A stretch of 33,772 nucleotides of DNA from Bacteroidales bacterium (GTDB taxonomy: Bacteria > Bacteroidota > Bacteroidia > Bacteroidales > P3): positions 1 through 33,772 of the forward strand of contig WQWA01000022.1 of assembly GCA_009785505.1 (NCBI GenBank), written 5' to 3'. Each line of letters begins with the position of its first letter. The first letter of the stretch is position 1. The position numbers and the translations under genes were made by a program. The notes under the pieces are model-generated. The model was not told where the DNA came from. It did no database searches and saw only the letters and a program-made list of their open reading frames with translations. Positions 22,485 to 29,974 of the stretch are shown here, in pieces.

Positions 22485-25145
22485 ATGGCGAAGAAAGCAG
22501 ACAGCAAAAAAAAGCAAGTAGAATTAGACGAAAATAACGAGCAAATCGCAGATACTTTGGAAAATACAGCCCGAAAAGAGGAAAAATCCCGAATGATCAG
22601 CCTCTCGAATATGTATCAATCGTGGTTTTTGGATTATGCGTCGTACGTGATTTTGGAGCGTGCCGTTCCGGAAATACAGGATGGATTGAAACCTGTACAG
22701 CGCCGTATTTTGCATTCAATGAAAGAGTTGGATGACGGGCGTTACAACAAAGTTGCCAACATCATCGGAAACACGATGAAATATCATCCGCACGGCGATG
22801 CCTCAATCGGCGATGCGTTGGTGCAACTCGGACAGAAGGATTATTTAATTGACTGCCAAGGAAATTGGGGAAATATCTTGACCGGTGATAGCGCCGCAGC
22901 ACCGCGTTATATTGAAGCACGATTGTCGAAATTCGCTTCAGACGTGGTTTTCAACCCAAAAACAACACATTGGAAATCGTCGTATGACGGACGAAACAAA
23001 GAGCCGATTACTCTGCCTGTAAAATTTCCTTTGCTGCTTGCACAAGGCGTTGAGGGTATTGCTGTTGGTTTGGCATCGAAAATTTTACCGCATAATTTCA
23101 ACGAGCTGATTGATGCTTCGATAAAAGTCTTGAAAAATCAGCGTTTTGAACTTTTTCCGGACTTCCAAACGGGTGGTTTAGTTGATGTTGAGAACTACAA
23201 CGACGGTTTGCGGGGCGGAAAAATCAGGGTTCGTGCGAAAATTTCGCAAGTTGATAAAAAAACCTTGCTAATTTCAGAAATCCCTTTTGCAACAACGACT
23301 TCCTCGTTAATTGATTCCATTCTGAAAGCCCGTGAAAGGGGCAAAATCAAAATTCGGAAAATTGACGACAATACTTCGGAAAATGTAGAAATTTTAATCC
23401 ATTTAGAAGCAAATGTTTCACCCGATACCGCGATTGATGCACTGTATGCGTTTACCGATTGCGAATATTCGATTTCGCCGAATGCTTGCATAATTGAGGA
23501 CGAAAAGCCTATTTTCATAGGTGTTACGGAAATTTTGAAGCGTTCCACCGAACACACGATGGGGCTTTTAAAACGTGAACTCGAAATTCGATTGAACGAA
23601 CTAAACGATGATTGGCACTACACTTCGTTGGAAAAAATCTTTTTCGAAAAACGTATCTATCGTGAGTTAGAGAACGATGTGAAAACTTGGGAGCACTTGC
23701 TGAATGATATCGAAGAAGCGTTCAAGCCGTACACAAAGAAACTCAAGCGTGAAATTACACGTGACGATATTTTGAAGTTGACCGAAAAACCGGTGCGTAA
23801 AATATCCAAATTTGATGTCAAAAAAGCCGACCAGCACATCAAAAACTTGGAGCTGGAAATGGACGAAGTGAAAAATCACTTGAAACATTTGATAGATTAC
23901 ACGATTAACTATTTCCAACAAATCAAGAAAAAATACGGCAAAAATTGGGAGCGTAAAACCGAAATTCGAAATTTTGAAACGATCGAACGCACTGTGGTTG
24001 CTGCTGCAAACGTGAAACTATACGTGAATCGTGAAGAAGGCTTTGTCGGCACATCGCTGAAAAAAGACGAATTTGTTTGCGATTGCTCGGATTTGGACGA
24101 TGTTATTGTATTCCGCGAGGACGGCTCGTTTATGGTGGCTAAGGTTGCTGAAAAAGTGTTTTTTGGAAAAGATATTATCCATGTAGATGTGTTCCGAAAA
24201 AACGATGATCGCACGGTTTACAACATGGTTTATCAAGACGGAAAATATGGCTTTGCGTACATCAAACGTTTTAATATCGGTGGTATTACACGTGAAAAAG
24301 TGTATGATTTGACCAAAGGTACAAAAGATAGCAAGGTGCTTTATTTTACGGCAAATCCAAATGGTGAAGCCGAGAAAATTCGTGTGTTTTTGAAAAATAA
24401 ACCAGGTTTGAGGCGTCTGGTTTTTGATTTTGATTTCAAAGAATTGGCGGTAAAAGGACGCTCCTCAATGGGCAATATCTTATCCCGAAATTTGGTCAAA
24501 AAAATCGTTTTGGAAAACGAAGGACATTCAACGTTGAGTGCTCGAAAACTCTGGTTTGACGAGAGTATCAGACGACTCAATGCCGACGAACGCGGGCAAT
24601 ATCTGGGCGAATTTAAAGCACAAGATAAAATTCTGGAATTAACGCAAGACGGCTATTATCGTTTGTTGAATTTCGATTTGGGCACGCATTTCGACGAGGA
24701 TTTAATTCACATCGAAAAATTTAACCCGAAAAAACCAATAACAGCGGTTTATTTCGACGGCGAAATTCAAAAATTCTATCTCAAACGCTTCACAGTTGAA
24801 GAAACCGACAAACGAACGCTGTTTATCGACGAACACCCCGAATCGTATTTGCTCACAATTAATGCAGATTGGCACCCGATGCTCGAATTGGAATTCGACA
24901 AAAAGGCCAACAAACGAGACCTCGAGGACGAAGTTGTAGATTGTGTGGGATTTATCGGCGAAAAAAGCCACAAAGCCAAAGGCAAACGCTTGTCGAATCA
25001 TGCCATAAAATCCGTGAACTGGTTGGAATCTCAACTGCATGAAAACGATGAAATCCCTGAGCAATCCTCAGAAATTGAAATGAAATTAGATTCCGAATTG
25101 GGCGTAGAATATGACGGGAATATGGTACAAGGAGAATTGTTTTAG
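22485..25145 (+). CDS. parC: DNA topoisomerase IV subunit A
   Basis: An 886-residue type IIA topoisomerase A subunit that cleaves and rejoins DNA during decatenation. The winged-helix region has DGLKPVQRRILHSMKEL and KYHPHGDASIGDALV; the catalytic tyrosine is predicted at Tyr142 (APRYIEARL). The Bacteroidota ParC type is recognised by an N-terminal charged extension (KKADSKKKQVELDENNEQ) and by divergence from the true GyrA in this window (29975-32464). A coiled-coil and a divergent beta-pinwheel C-terminal domain follow. The quinolone-determining position equivalent to E. coli Ser80 is Ala (HGDA), which seems normal for this lineage. parE is not adjacent here. Confidence 0.93.
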   Translation: MAKKADSKKKQVELDENNEQIADTLENTARKEEKSRMISLSNMYQSWFLDYASYVILERAVPEIQDGLKPVQRRILHSMKELDDGRYNKVANIIGNTMKYHPHGDASIGDALVQLGQKDYLIDCQGNWGNILTGDSAAAPRYIEARLSKFASDVVFNPKTTHWKSSYDGRNKEPITLPVKFPLLLAQGVEGIAVGLASKILPHNFNELIDASIKVLKNQRFELFPDFQTGGLVDVENYNDGLRGGKIRVRAKISQVDKKTLLISEIPFATTTSSLIDSILKARERGKIKIRKIDDNTSENVEILIHLEANVSPDTAIDALYAFTDCEYSISPNACIIEDEKPIFIGVTEILKRSTEHTMGLLKRELEIRLNELNDDWHYTSLEKIFFEKRIYRELENDVKTWEHLLNDIEEAFKPYTKKLKREITRDDILKLTEKPVRKISKFDVKKADQHIKNLELEMDEVKNHLKHLIDYTINYFQQIKKKYGKNWERKTEIRNFETIERTVVAAANVKLYVNREEGFVGTSLKKDEFVCDCSDLDDVIVFREDGSFMVAKVAEKVFFGKDIIHVDVFRKNDDRTVYNMVYQDGKYGFAYIKRFNIGGITREKVYDLTKGTKDSKVLYFTANPNGEAEKIRVFLKNKPGLRRLVFDFDFKELAVKGRSSMGNILSRNLVKKIVLENEGHSTLSARKLWFDESIRRLNADERGQYLGEFKAQDKILELTQDGYYRLLNFDLGTHFDEDLIHIEKFNPKKPITAVYFDGEIQKFYLKRFTVEETDKRTLFIDEHPESYLLTINADWHPMLELEFDKKANKRDLEDEVVDCVGFIGEKSHKAKGKRLSNHAIKSVNWLESQLHENDEIPEQSSEIEMKLDSELGVEYDGNMVQGELF

Positions 25146-25155
25146 TTTTTTTTCA

Positions 25156-25163
25156 TATCTTTG
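25156..25163 (+). promoter_or_regulatory. Orphan promoter -7 box
   Basis: TATCTTTG followed by CA. Only a 12-codon frame follows (ATG 25169, reading MFTHININERIK then TAG at 25207). This may be the remains of a promoter cut off from its original gene by later insertions; that is inference. Confidence 0.5.
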
Positions 25164-25249
25164 CAGGAATGTTCACACACATCAATATCAATGAAAGAAT
25201 TAAATAGTTGTCTAGGAGTCATTGGGCTAGTATTGCTTTTCCTCGCAAG

Positions 25250-25362
25250 AGGATTCCTCGACTTCACACACTTCGTGTGCTTCGCTCGGAATGACGGGCA
25301 TCTTTTTCCCCTTTCTTTTCCACATATCGCCGTCATGTCGAGCCGCAGGCGAGATATCTCCT
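25250..25362. repeat. REP-like inverted doublet
   Basis: GGATTCCTCGACTTC...GCTCGGAATGACG (to about 25296) and CGTCATGTCGAGCC...GGCGAGATATCTC (25331-25361) are imperfect inverted copies. The first contains a CACAC-TTC-GTGTG hairpin (25267-25279) splitting the usual CTTC-GCTCGG core. Elements of this CTCGACTTCGCTCGGAATGAC type are common dispersed repeats. Confidence 0.55.
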
Positions 25363-25384
25363 TGCTATTCTCAATTAAATTTCG

Positions 25385-25392
25385 TATCTTTG
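25385..25392 (+). promoter_or_regulatory. Promoter -7 box for the toxin-antitoxin/guaC unit
   Basis: TATCTTTG followed by CA, 38 bp upstream of the antitoxin ATG at 25431. It rules out the earlier in-frame ATG at 25395, which would lie at or before the transcription start. Confidence 0.7.
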
Positions 25393-25430
25393 CAATGCCA
25401 AGTTTTGAAAACAAAAAACGACTTGAAGTT

Positions 25431-25613
25431 ATGATTACAAAAACTCAACTTAGAACTGTATCGGACAAACTTCCGGAAACGTTTACGATTGACGATGTTA
25501 TTGATCGTTTGATTTTTATTGAGAAAGTTCAAGTAGGGCTTGAACAGTCTGAAAAAAATATTGTTAACACAAAAGTCGAAGCAGAAGAAAAATTATCAAA
25601 ATGGTTAAGATAG
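25431..25613 (+). CDS. Antitoxin of a ParE-type toxin-antitoxin pair
   Basis: A 60-residue acidic/amphipathic protein (MITKTQLRTVSDKLPETFTIDDVIDRLIFIEKVQVGLEQSE...KLSKWLR). It resembles the small antitoxins that precede RelE/ParE toxins in Bacteroidota: an IDDVIDRLIFIEKV helix and a lysine-rich C-terminus. The start is ATG 25431, chosen because the promoter is at 25385-25392; a start at 25395 would add twelve residues. It overlaps the toxin gene by 13 nt, the usual coupling for such modules. Antitoxin and toxin-antitoxin complex usually repress their own promoter; here this is inferred. Confidence 0.82.
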   Translation: MITKTQLRTVSDKLPETFTIDDVIDRLIFIEKVQVGLEQSEKNIVNTKVEAEEKLSKWLR

Positions 25614-25900
25614 TTTGGACGGATAAAGCCATTGACGATTTAGACGACATTGGACATTATATTGATATTGATTCCGAAAAATATGCTAAGATTGTTGTTA
25701 GTCGGCTGTTTAAGGCAGTAGATATTTTAGAGCGCCACCCACAAATTGGTCGTATGGTTCCCGAATTTAGTAGCGAGAATATTCGAGAACTAATCAATGG
25801 AAATTACAGAATTGTTTACACCATAAAAAATCAGTTTCAAATAGATATTTTAACAATACATCATTCAGCAAGATTGCTTGATGAAACTTCAACTAAATAA
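25601..25900 (+). CDS. RelE/ParE-family toxin
   Basis: A 99-residue protein with the ParE toxin fold signature: VWTDKAIDDLDDIGHYI at the N-terminus, a helical hairpin ending ILERHPQIGRMVPEF, then IRELINGNYRIVYTIKNQ and ILTIHHSARLL at the C-terminus. ParE toxins inhibit DNA gyrase whereas RelE relatives cleave mRNA; the sequence is closer to the ParE side. gyrA is about 4 kb away but not linked operonically. The start overlaps the antitoxin by 13 nt. The stop codon is 3 nt from the guaC start. Confidence 0.9.
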   Translation: MVKIVWTDKAIDDLDDIGHYIDIDSEKYAKIVVSRLFKAVDILERHPQIGRMVPEFSSENIRELINGNYRIVYTIKNQFQIDILTIHHSARLLDETSTK

Positions 25901-25903
25901 AGC

Positions 25904-26992
25904 ATGCTTTTAGAATCCGAAAAAAAATTAGATTTCAACGATGTATTAATCCGTCCGAAACGCTCTACGCTTGAAAGCCGTAAGCAAATGGTTTTGGAAC
26001 GAAAATTCAAAACCAAATGGGCTCAGCGTGAATTCACGTGCGTGCCGATTGTTTGCGCAAACATGGCAACCGGTACGTTTCGTATGGCGGAAGTGTTTTG
26101 CGAATACAAAATGTTGGTTGCTATTCACAAATTCCATACGAAAGAAGATTGGTTGAATGCCTCAAAAGACGCTATTTCCGCATCAATTTTCACGATTGGA
26201 ATGTCGGATAGCGAATATGAAAATTTCAAAGATATTCGTGATGCGTTGTTCAATGCAAAAAAGATTGACAATCCTGACGACTTATTTTTGTGCGTAGATA
26301 TTGCCAACGGCTATACACAGCGATTTTCTTCATTTATTCACAAAATCCGTGAAGAAAATCCAGGAATTGTAATGATTGCCGGAAACGTTGCAACAGCAGA
26401 AATGGTGCAGGAATTAATAATCGCAGGAGCAGATTTTGTAAAAATCGGTATTGGACCGGGAAGTCAATGTACCACGAGATTGAAGGCAGGCGTAGGCTAT
26501 CCGCAGATTTCCGCTTCGTTGGAATGTGCCGATGCGGCACATGGCTTGAATGGCGGAATTATTTTAGACGGTGGTGTTCGTTCGCCCGGCGATGCGGCAA
26601 AAGCATTTATTGCAAACGCAGATATGATTATGATTGGCGGTATGTTTGCAGGAACAGACGAGCAGGAAGGCGAACTCATTACACGCCGTTTTCTGACTAA
26701 CGAATTGGACGAAAATAATCAGCAGATTGTTGATGAAAAGCAATACAAATTATTCTTTGGAATGTCGTCGGAATATGCACAAGAAAAATTTATGTCGGGC
26801 GGCATGAAAAATTATCGTACAAGCGAAGGTCGAAAAGAGGAAATCCCTTACAAAGGTTCTGTTCGACCGATAATTGACGATTTACTGGGCGGTTTGCGTT
26901 CGGCAGGAACGTACATTGGAGCATCAAGCGTTAAAACGTTCGGAAAGTGTGGAACGCTGATCCGTGTGGGACGACAGCACGACAGGTTTTAA
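25904..26992 (+). CDS. guaC: GMP reductase
   Basis: A 362-residue TIM-barrel enzyme of the IMPDH/GMPR superfamily that reductively deaminates GMP to IMP with NADPH. The catalytic loop GIGPGSQCTTR has Cys189. GVGYPQISASLECADAAHGL, the phosphate loop DGGVRSPGDAAKAF, GGMFAGTDEQEGE and LGGLRSAGTYIGA point to GMP reductase rather than IMP dehydrogenase. No CBS domains are present and the length fits GuaC. The ATG is 3 nt after the ParE-type toxin stop, and no promoter box is visible between them, so it appears to be cotranscribed with the toxin-antitoxin pair. It ends 8 bp from the convergent peroxidase gene. Confidence 0.93.
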   Translation: MLLESEKKLDFNDVLIRPKRSTLESRKQMVLERKFKTKWAQREFTCVPIVCANMATGTFRMAEVFCEYKMLVAIHKFHTKEDWLNASKDAISASIFTIGMSDSEYENFKDIRDALFNAKKIDNPDDLFLCVDIANGYTQRFSSFIHKIREENPGIVMIAGNVATAEMVQELIIAGADFVKIGIGPGSQCTTRLKAGVGYPQISASLECADAAHGLNGGIILDGGVRSPGDAAKAFIANADMIMIGGMFAGTDEQEGELITRRFLTNELDENNQQIVDEKQYKLFFGMSSEYAQEKFMSGGMKNYRTSEGRKEEIPYKGSVRPIIDDLLGGLRSAGTYIGASSVKTFGKCGTLIRVGRQHDRF

Positions 26993-27000
26993 TTTTGTAT

Positions 27001-28197
27001 CTACCTAAAGGGATTCTGGAACGCCGGATTTGTAATAAACGAAGTATCCGTCAGCGTTTGCAAAAACAGTATTAATTGGCGTCTTTCTCTGTCGGTAAGT
27101 TGTACACCGCCTTGATGAACAAATTTCATATTCGGATCAACGGTTGGCGACCATTTCAAACTGTCGCTGTAAAAATCAACGACTTCTTCGAGTGTTGCAA
27201 ACCGTCCATCGTGCATATAAGGCGCGGTTAGAGCAATGTTGCGAAGTGTAGGAATTCTATACCTGCCTCTATCTTGCGGATTTCCCGTGAAGGAATATCT
27301 ATCATGACGGTGTACAAAATTTTCGTCTTCCAACGCATTATTTGCAAAGCCACCTGTTGTAAATAGCGGATTTCCAAAACCGCCATGACAGTGGAAACAA
27401 TCGGCTCTTTCGGATTCAAACATCAGCCAGCCTGCAAAGGCAGAATCGCATAACATCTCTTTGCCGAGGCGAAAACGATCGAACTGCGAATCTGCAGAAA
27501 TCAGCGTGCGGACAAATTGTGCAATGGCTTTGCCAATACGTTCAATCGTTACTTCCGGTGTTCCGAAAGCGGCTTCAAATAGGGGAGGATACATCGGTAT
27601 GTTAGCAATGGCATTCACACTTGCTTCGATTGTTCCATGAATTTCGTGAGGAAGAGCAATCATCAGCCATGCAAATGATTCGAGATTTCTGAAATGAAAC
27701 GGTTCTTGTGCAGGAATACTAACGCCATACTCCGGAATTTCAAGCCCTAAATTCGTATTTGATGGATGAACCATACCGCTCCACGTGTATCCCTCGTGTT
27801 GAAACACCAAATTTATCAGAGGTAGCATTGCAGTTGGTGCTTCTACTCCGGTCAGTCCGACCACTTTACGATTTTCATTCAGTACATCCATTCCACTTTC
27901 AAACGAATATCTAGGGTTATGGCACGTAAAACAGCTCATCCCGCTACCCGGTATATTGGGATCAAATCGTCCCGACAAACGTGGTTCAAAAAATAGGTAT
28001 CGACCGAGCCTGATACCTTCATAAGTCATCGGATTGTACGAAGGAATGTTCAAGTTCGTTGGAAAGCCCGGCGGAATCTGAATAGTGAAAGGCGTCGGCC
28101 CCATAGGTATTGGCGGATTTCTTTCACAAGCACACAAAACCAAGAGCACAGAGATAAGTGCGAGGTTCAAAACAGATATTTTTAAACGCTGTTTCAT
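27001..28197 (-). CDS. Di-haem cytochrome c peroxidase (lipoprotein)
   Basis: From the ATG at 28197 the protein has 398 residues. It starts with a lipoprotein signal (LALISVLLVLCAC), so it is predicted to be membrane-anchored in the periplasm. Two CxxCH haem c sites are visible: MSCFTCHN at about residue 90 and ADCFHCHG in the second half. YEGIRLGRYLFFEPRLSG and the C-terminal YMHDGRFATLEEVVDFY are typical of the CcpA/MauG peroxidase family. It probably reduces hydrogen peroxide with electrons from a cytochrome or quinol. A start at 28251 would bury the signal and lies upstream of the promoter. Convergent with guaC. Confidence 0.92.
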   Translation of the reverse strand: MKQRLKISVLNLALISVLLVLCACERNPPIPMGPTPFTIQIPPGFPTNLNIPSYNPMTYEGIRLGRYLFFEPRLSGRFDPNIPGSGMSCFTCHNPRYSFESGMDVLNENRKVVGLTGVEAPTAMLPLINLVFQHEGYTWSGMVHPSNTNLGLEIPEYGVSIPAQEPFHFRNLESFAWLMIALPHEIHGTIEASVNAIANIPMYPPLFEAAFGTPEVTIERIGKAIAQFVRTLISADSQFDRFRLGKEMLCDSAFAGWLMFESERADCFHCHGGFGNPLFTTGGFANNALEDENFVHRHDRYSFTGNPQDRGRYRIPTLRNIALTAPYMHDGRFATLEEVVDFYSDSLKWSPTVDPNMKFVHQGGVQLTDRERRQLILFLQTLTDTSFITNPAFQNPFR

Positions 28198-28208
28198 GTG
28201 TTTTTTTG

Positions 28209-28216
28209 CAAATATA
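28209..28216 (-). promoter_or_regulatory. Promoter for the cytochrome c peroxidase
   Basis: Minus strand TATATTTG with an upstream TTTG separated by 20 bp, a good match to the TTTG-N19/20-TAnnTTTG consensus. It is 12 bp upstream of the ATG and fixes the start at 28197. Confidence 0.75.
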
Positions 28217-28258
28217 CGATTTTCTTCGTACATTTGCAAATTTTTTGTCAAAATTGCT

Positions 28259-28795
28259 TTACGACTTCAACTGATAAATGCTCGGAATATTCCGTCCAAA
28301 TCCATCGTAATCCAAACCATAGCCAACCACAAATTCGTTTGGAACAGACTTAGCAACATATTTGATTGGAACGCCCTTTGTATATTTATCCGGCTTGAAA
28401 AGCAATGTGCAGATTTCTAACGAAGCAGGTTTTTGTTTCAACAAATCGTTGTACAATCCTTCGATCGTAATGCCGGTATCCACGATATCTTCAAGGAGTA
28501 TGACGTGTTTGCTTTCCACAGATTCTGTCAAGCCGAATAATTCTTTGATTATTCCGGTTGTTTCCGTTCCATCGTACGACGACAATTTTACAAAACTAAT
28601 TTGACATTTTAAGTCGATTCGCTTCATTAAATCCGATGCGAACATGAAAACGCCGTTCAAAACACCTACAAAAAGAATTTCCTTGCCTTTATAGTCGGAA
28701 TTAATTTTTTGAGCTACATCGCTAATTAGCTTTTGTAATTCGGTTTCGTTGATGTAAGGAACGAATGCGAGATCTTTGATTTGAATTTCAGACAT
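28259..28795 (-). CDS. hpt: Hypoxanthine phosphoribosyltransferase
   Basis: A 178-residue type I phosphoribosyltransferase that converts hypoxanthine (and often guanine) plus PRPP into IMP (GMP). The PRPP-binding loop VILLEDIVDTGITIEGL, the FVGVLNGVFMFASDLMKRI segment and the flexible-loop motif ISFVKLSSYDGTETTG are all present, as is FVVGYGLDYDGFGRNIPSIY near the C-terminus. It begins 12 bp after the ornithine carbamoyltransferase stop codon and is probably cotranscribed with it. Together with guaC it supports purine salvage. Confidence 0.94.
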   Translation of the reverse strand: MSEIQIKDLAFVPYINETELQKLISDVAQKINSDYKGKEILFVGVLNGVFMFASDLMKRIDLKCQISFVKLSSYDGTETTGIIKELFGLTESVESKHVILLEDIVDTGITIEGLYNDLLKQKPASLEICTLLFKPDKYTKGVPIKYVAKSVPNEFVVGYGLDYDGFGRNIPSIYQLKS

Positions 28796-28807
28796 GGTAA
28801 TAAAATT

Positions 28808-29809
28808 TTATGACCCCAAAGTCGCCACCATTACGGCTTTGATCGTGTGCAGGCGGTTTTCCGATTCATCGAATACGATTGACATCGGCGATTCGAACAC
28901 ATCTTCGGTAACTTCCATCGCATCGAGTTTGAATTTTTTGTAAATGTCGCGTCCAACTTCGGTTTCGAGGTTGTGGAATGCCGGTAGACAGTGCATAAAT
29001 TTCACATTCGGATTGCCCGTTGCTTTCACAACTTTCATATTTACTTGATACGGCTTGAGCAATTTGATACGATCTGCCCAAACGGCTTCAGGTTCTCCCA
29101 TAGATACCCAAACATCGGTATAAAGGAAATCAACACCTTTTACGCCTTCTTCAACTTTTTCTGTAAATGTGATTTTTGCACCGGTTTCTTTGGCGATTTT
29201 TTTACACTCTTTCACCAACCATTCTTCGGGCCAGCACTTTTTCGGTGCTACAGCACGGAAATCCATACCCATTTTAGCGGCACCCACCATAAGCGAATTA
29301 CCCATATTGTTACGAGCATCGCCCAAATAAGCGAATTTCACTTGATGTAGAGGCTTGTCAGAGTGTTCTTGCATCGTCAAAAAGTCTGCCAAAATTTGAG
29401 TAGGGTGGAACTCGTTGGTCAAGCCGTTCCATACAGGTACACCGGCATACTGTCCTAATGTTTCCACAATCTCTTGTCCGTAACCACGATATTCGATACC
29501 GTCGTACATGCGCCCGAGTACACGAGCCGTGTCTTTCATAGATTCTTTTTTACCCATTTGCGAGCCGGAAGGGCCCAGATAAGTGACGTGTGCACCTTGA
29601 TCCAAAGCGGCAACTTCAAACGCACAACGTGTACGTGTAGAATCTTTTTCGAAAAGCAATACGATGTTTTTACCTTTAAGGCGCTGCTGCTCGGTTCCGG
29701 CGTATTTTGCCTTTTTCAAATCTGCAGAAAGATCGAGTAAAAATTTAATTTCTTGTGGTGTAAAATCCAACAACTTGAGGAAATTACGGTTTCTTAGGTT
29801 GAATGCCAT
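28808..29809 (-). CDS. argF: Ornithine carbamoyltransferase
   Basis: A 333-residue enzyme that joins ornithine and carbamoyl phosphate to give citrulline (or the reverse in arginine catabolism). The carbamoyl-phosphate loop is [17 protein letters not shown] follows, and the ornithine-side motif FMHCLPAFH is intact. This is a true ornithine enzyme rather than the N-succinylornithine transcarbamylase found in many Bacteroides, and its length and [16 protein letters not shown] start resemble the ArgI/ArcB group. Whether it is biosynthetic or part of an arginine deiminase route cannot be settled because no other arginine gene is in the window. It leads an operon with hpt. Confidence 0.93.
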   Translation of the reverse strand: MAFNLRNRNFLKLLDFTPQEIKFLLDLSADLKKAKYAGTEQQRLKGKNIVLLFEKDSTRTRCAFEVAALDQGAHVTYLGPSGSQMGKKESMKDTARVLGRMYDGIEYRGYGQEIVETLGQYAGVPVWNGLTNEFHPTQILADFLTMQEHSDKPLHQVKFAYLGDARNNMGNSLMVGAAKMGMDFRAVAPKKCWPEEWLVKECKKIAKETGAKITFTEKVEEGVKGVDFLYTDVWVSMGEPEAVWADRIKLLKPYQVNMKVVKATGNPNVKFMHCLPAFHNLETEVGRDIYKKFKLDAMEVTEDVFESPMSIVFDESENRLHTIKAVMVATLGS

Positions 29810-29844
29810 AGCTTGTAATAGTTTTTTGTTTTTAAATTTCAGTG

Positions 29845-29852
29845 CAAAGTTA
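29845..29852 (-). promoter_or_regulatory. Promoter -7 box for argF-hpt
   Basis: Minus strand TAACTTTG followed by CA, 35 bp upstream of the argF ATG. It is divergent from the gyrA promoter. Confidence 0.7.
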
Positions 29853-29908
29853 CGAAAAAAAAATGAAAAACTAATAAAAAAAAACTTGCAAGTTACATAT
29901 ATTTTTCG

Positions 29909-29916
29909 TAACTTTG
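29909..29916 (+). promoter_or_regulatory. Promoter -7 box for gyrA
   Basis: TAACTTTG followed by CA, 58 bp upstream of the gyrA ATG at 29975. Confidence 0.7.
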
Positions 29917-29974
29917 CAGACCTTGTTTGTGAGAAACGACAAGTGTTAATTTACAACTATTTAGAACGAGAAGA

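Larger units (their letters stand above)
25146..25430. other. Intergenic region: orphan promoter, mini-ORF, REP-like doublet and TA promoter
   Basis: No full gene is seen. In order there are a TATCTTTG box (25156-25163), a 12-codon reading frame (25169-25207), two REP-like segments in inverted arrangement (about 25250-25305 and 25333-25362), and the toxin-antitoxin promoter (25385-25392). A long reading frame runs through this region but it is repeat sequence, not a gene. Confidence 0.6.

Noticed and set aside
25161-25430. Longer antitoxin reading frame starting at 25161
   Set aside because: The frame crosses REP-like repeats and the promoter box at 25385-25392; the conserved protein begins at the ATG at 25431.
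25904-26992. IMP dehydrogenase
   Set aside because: There are no CBS domains, and ECADAAHGL and LGGLRSAGTYIGA point to GMP reductase.
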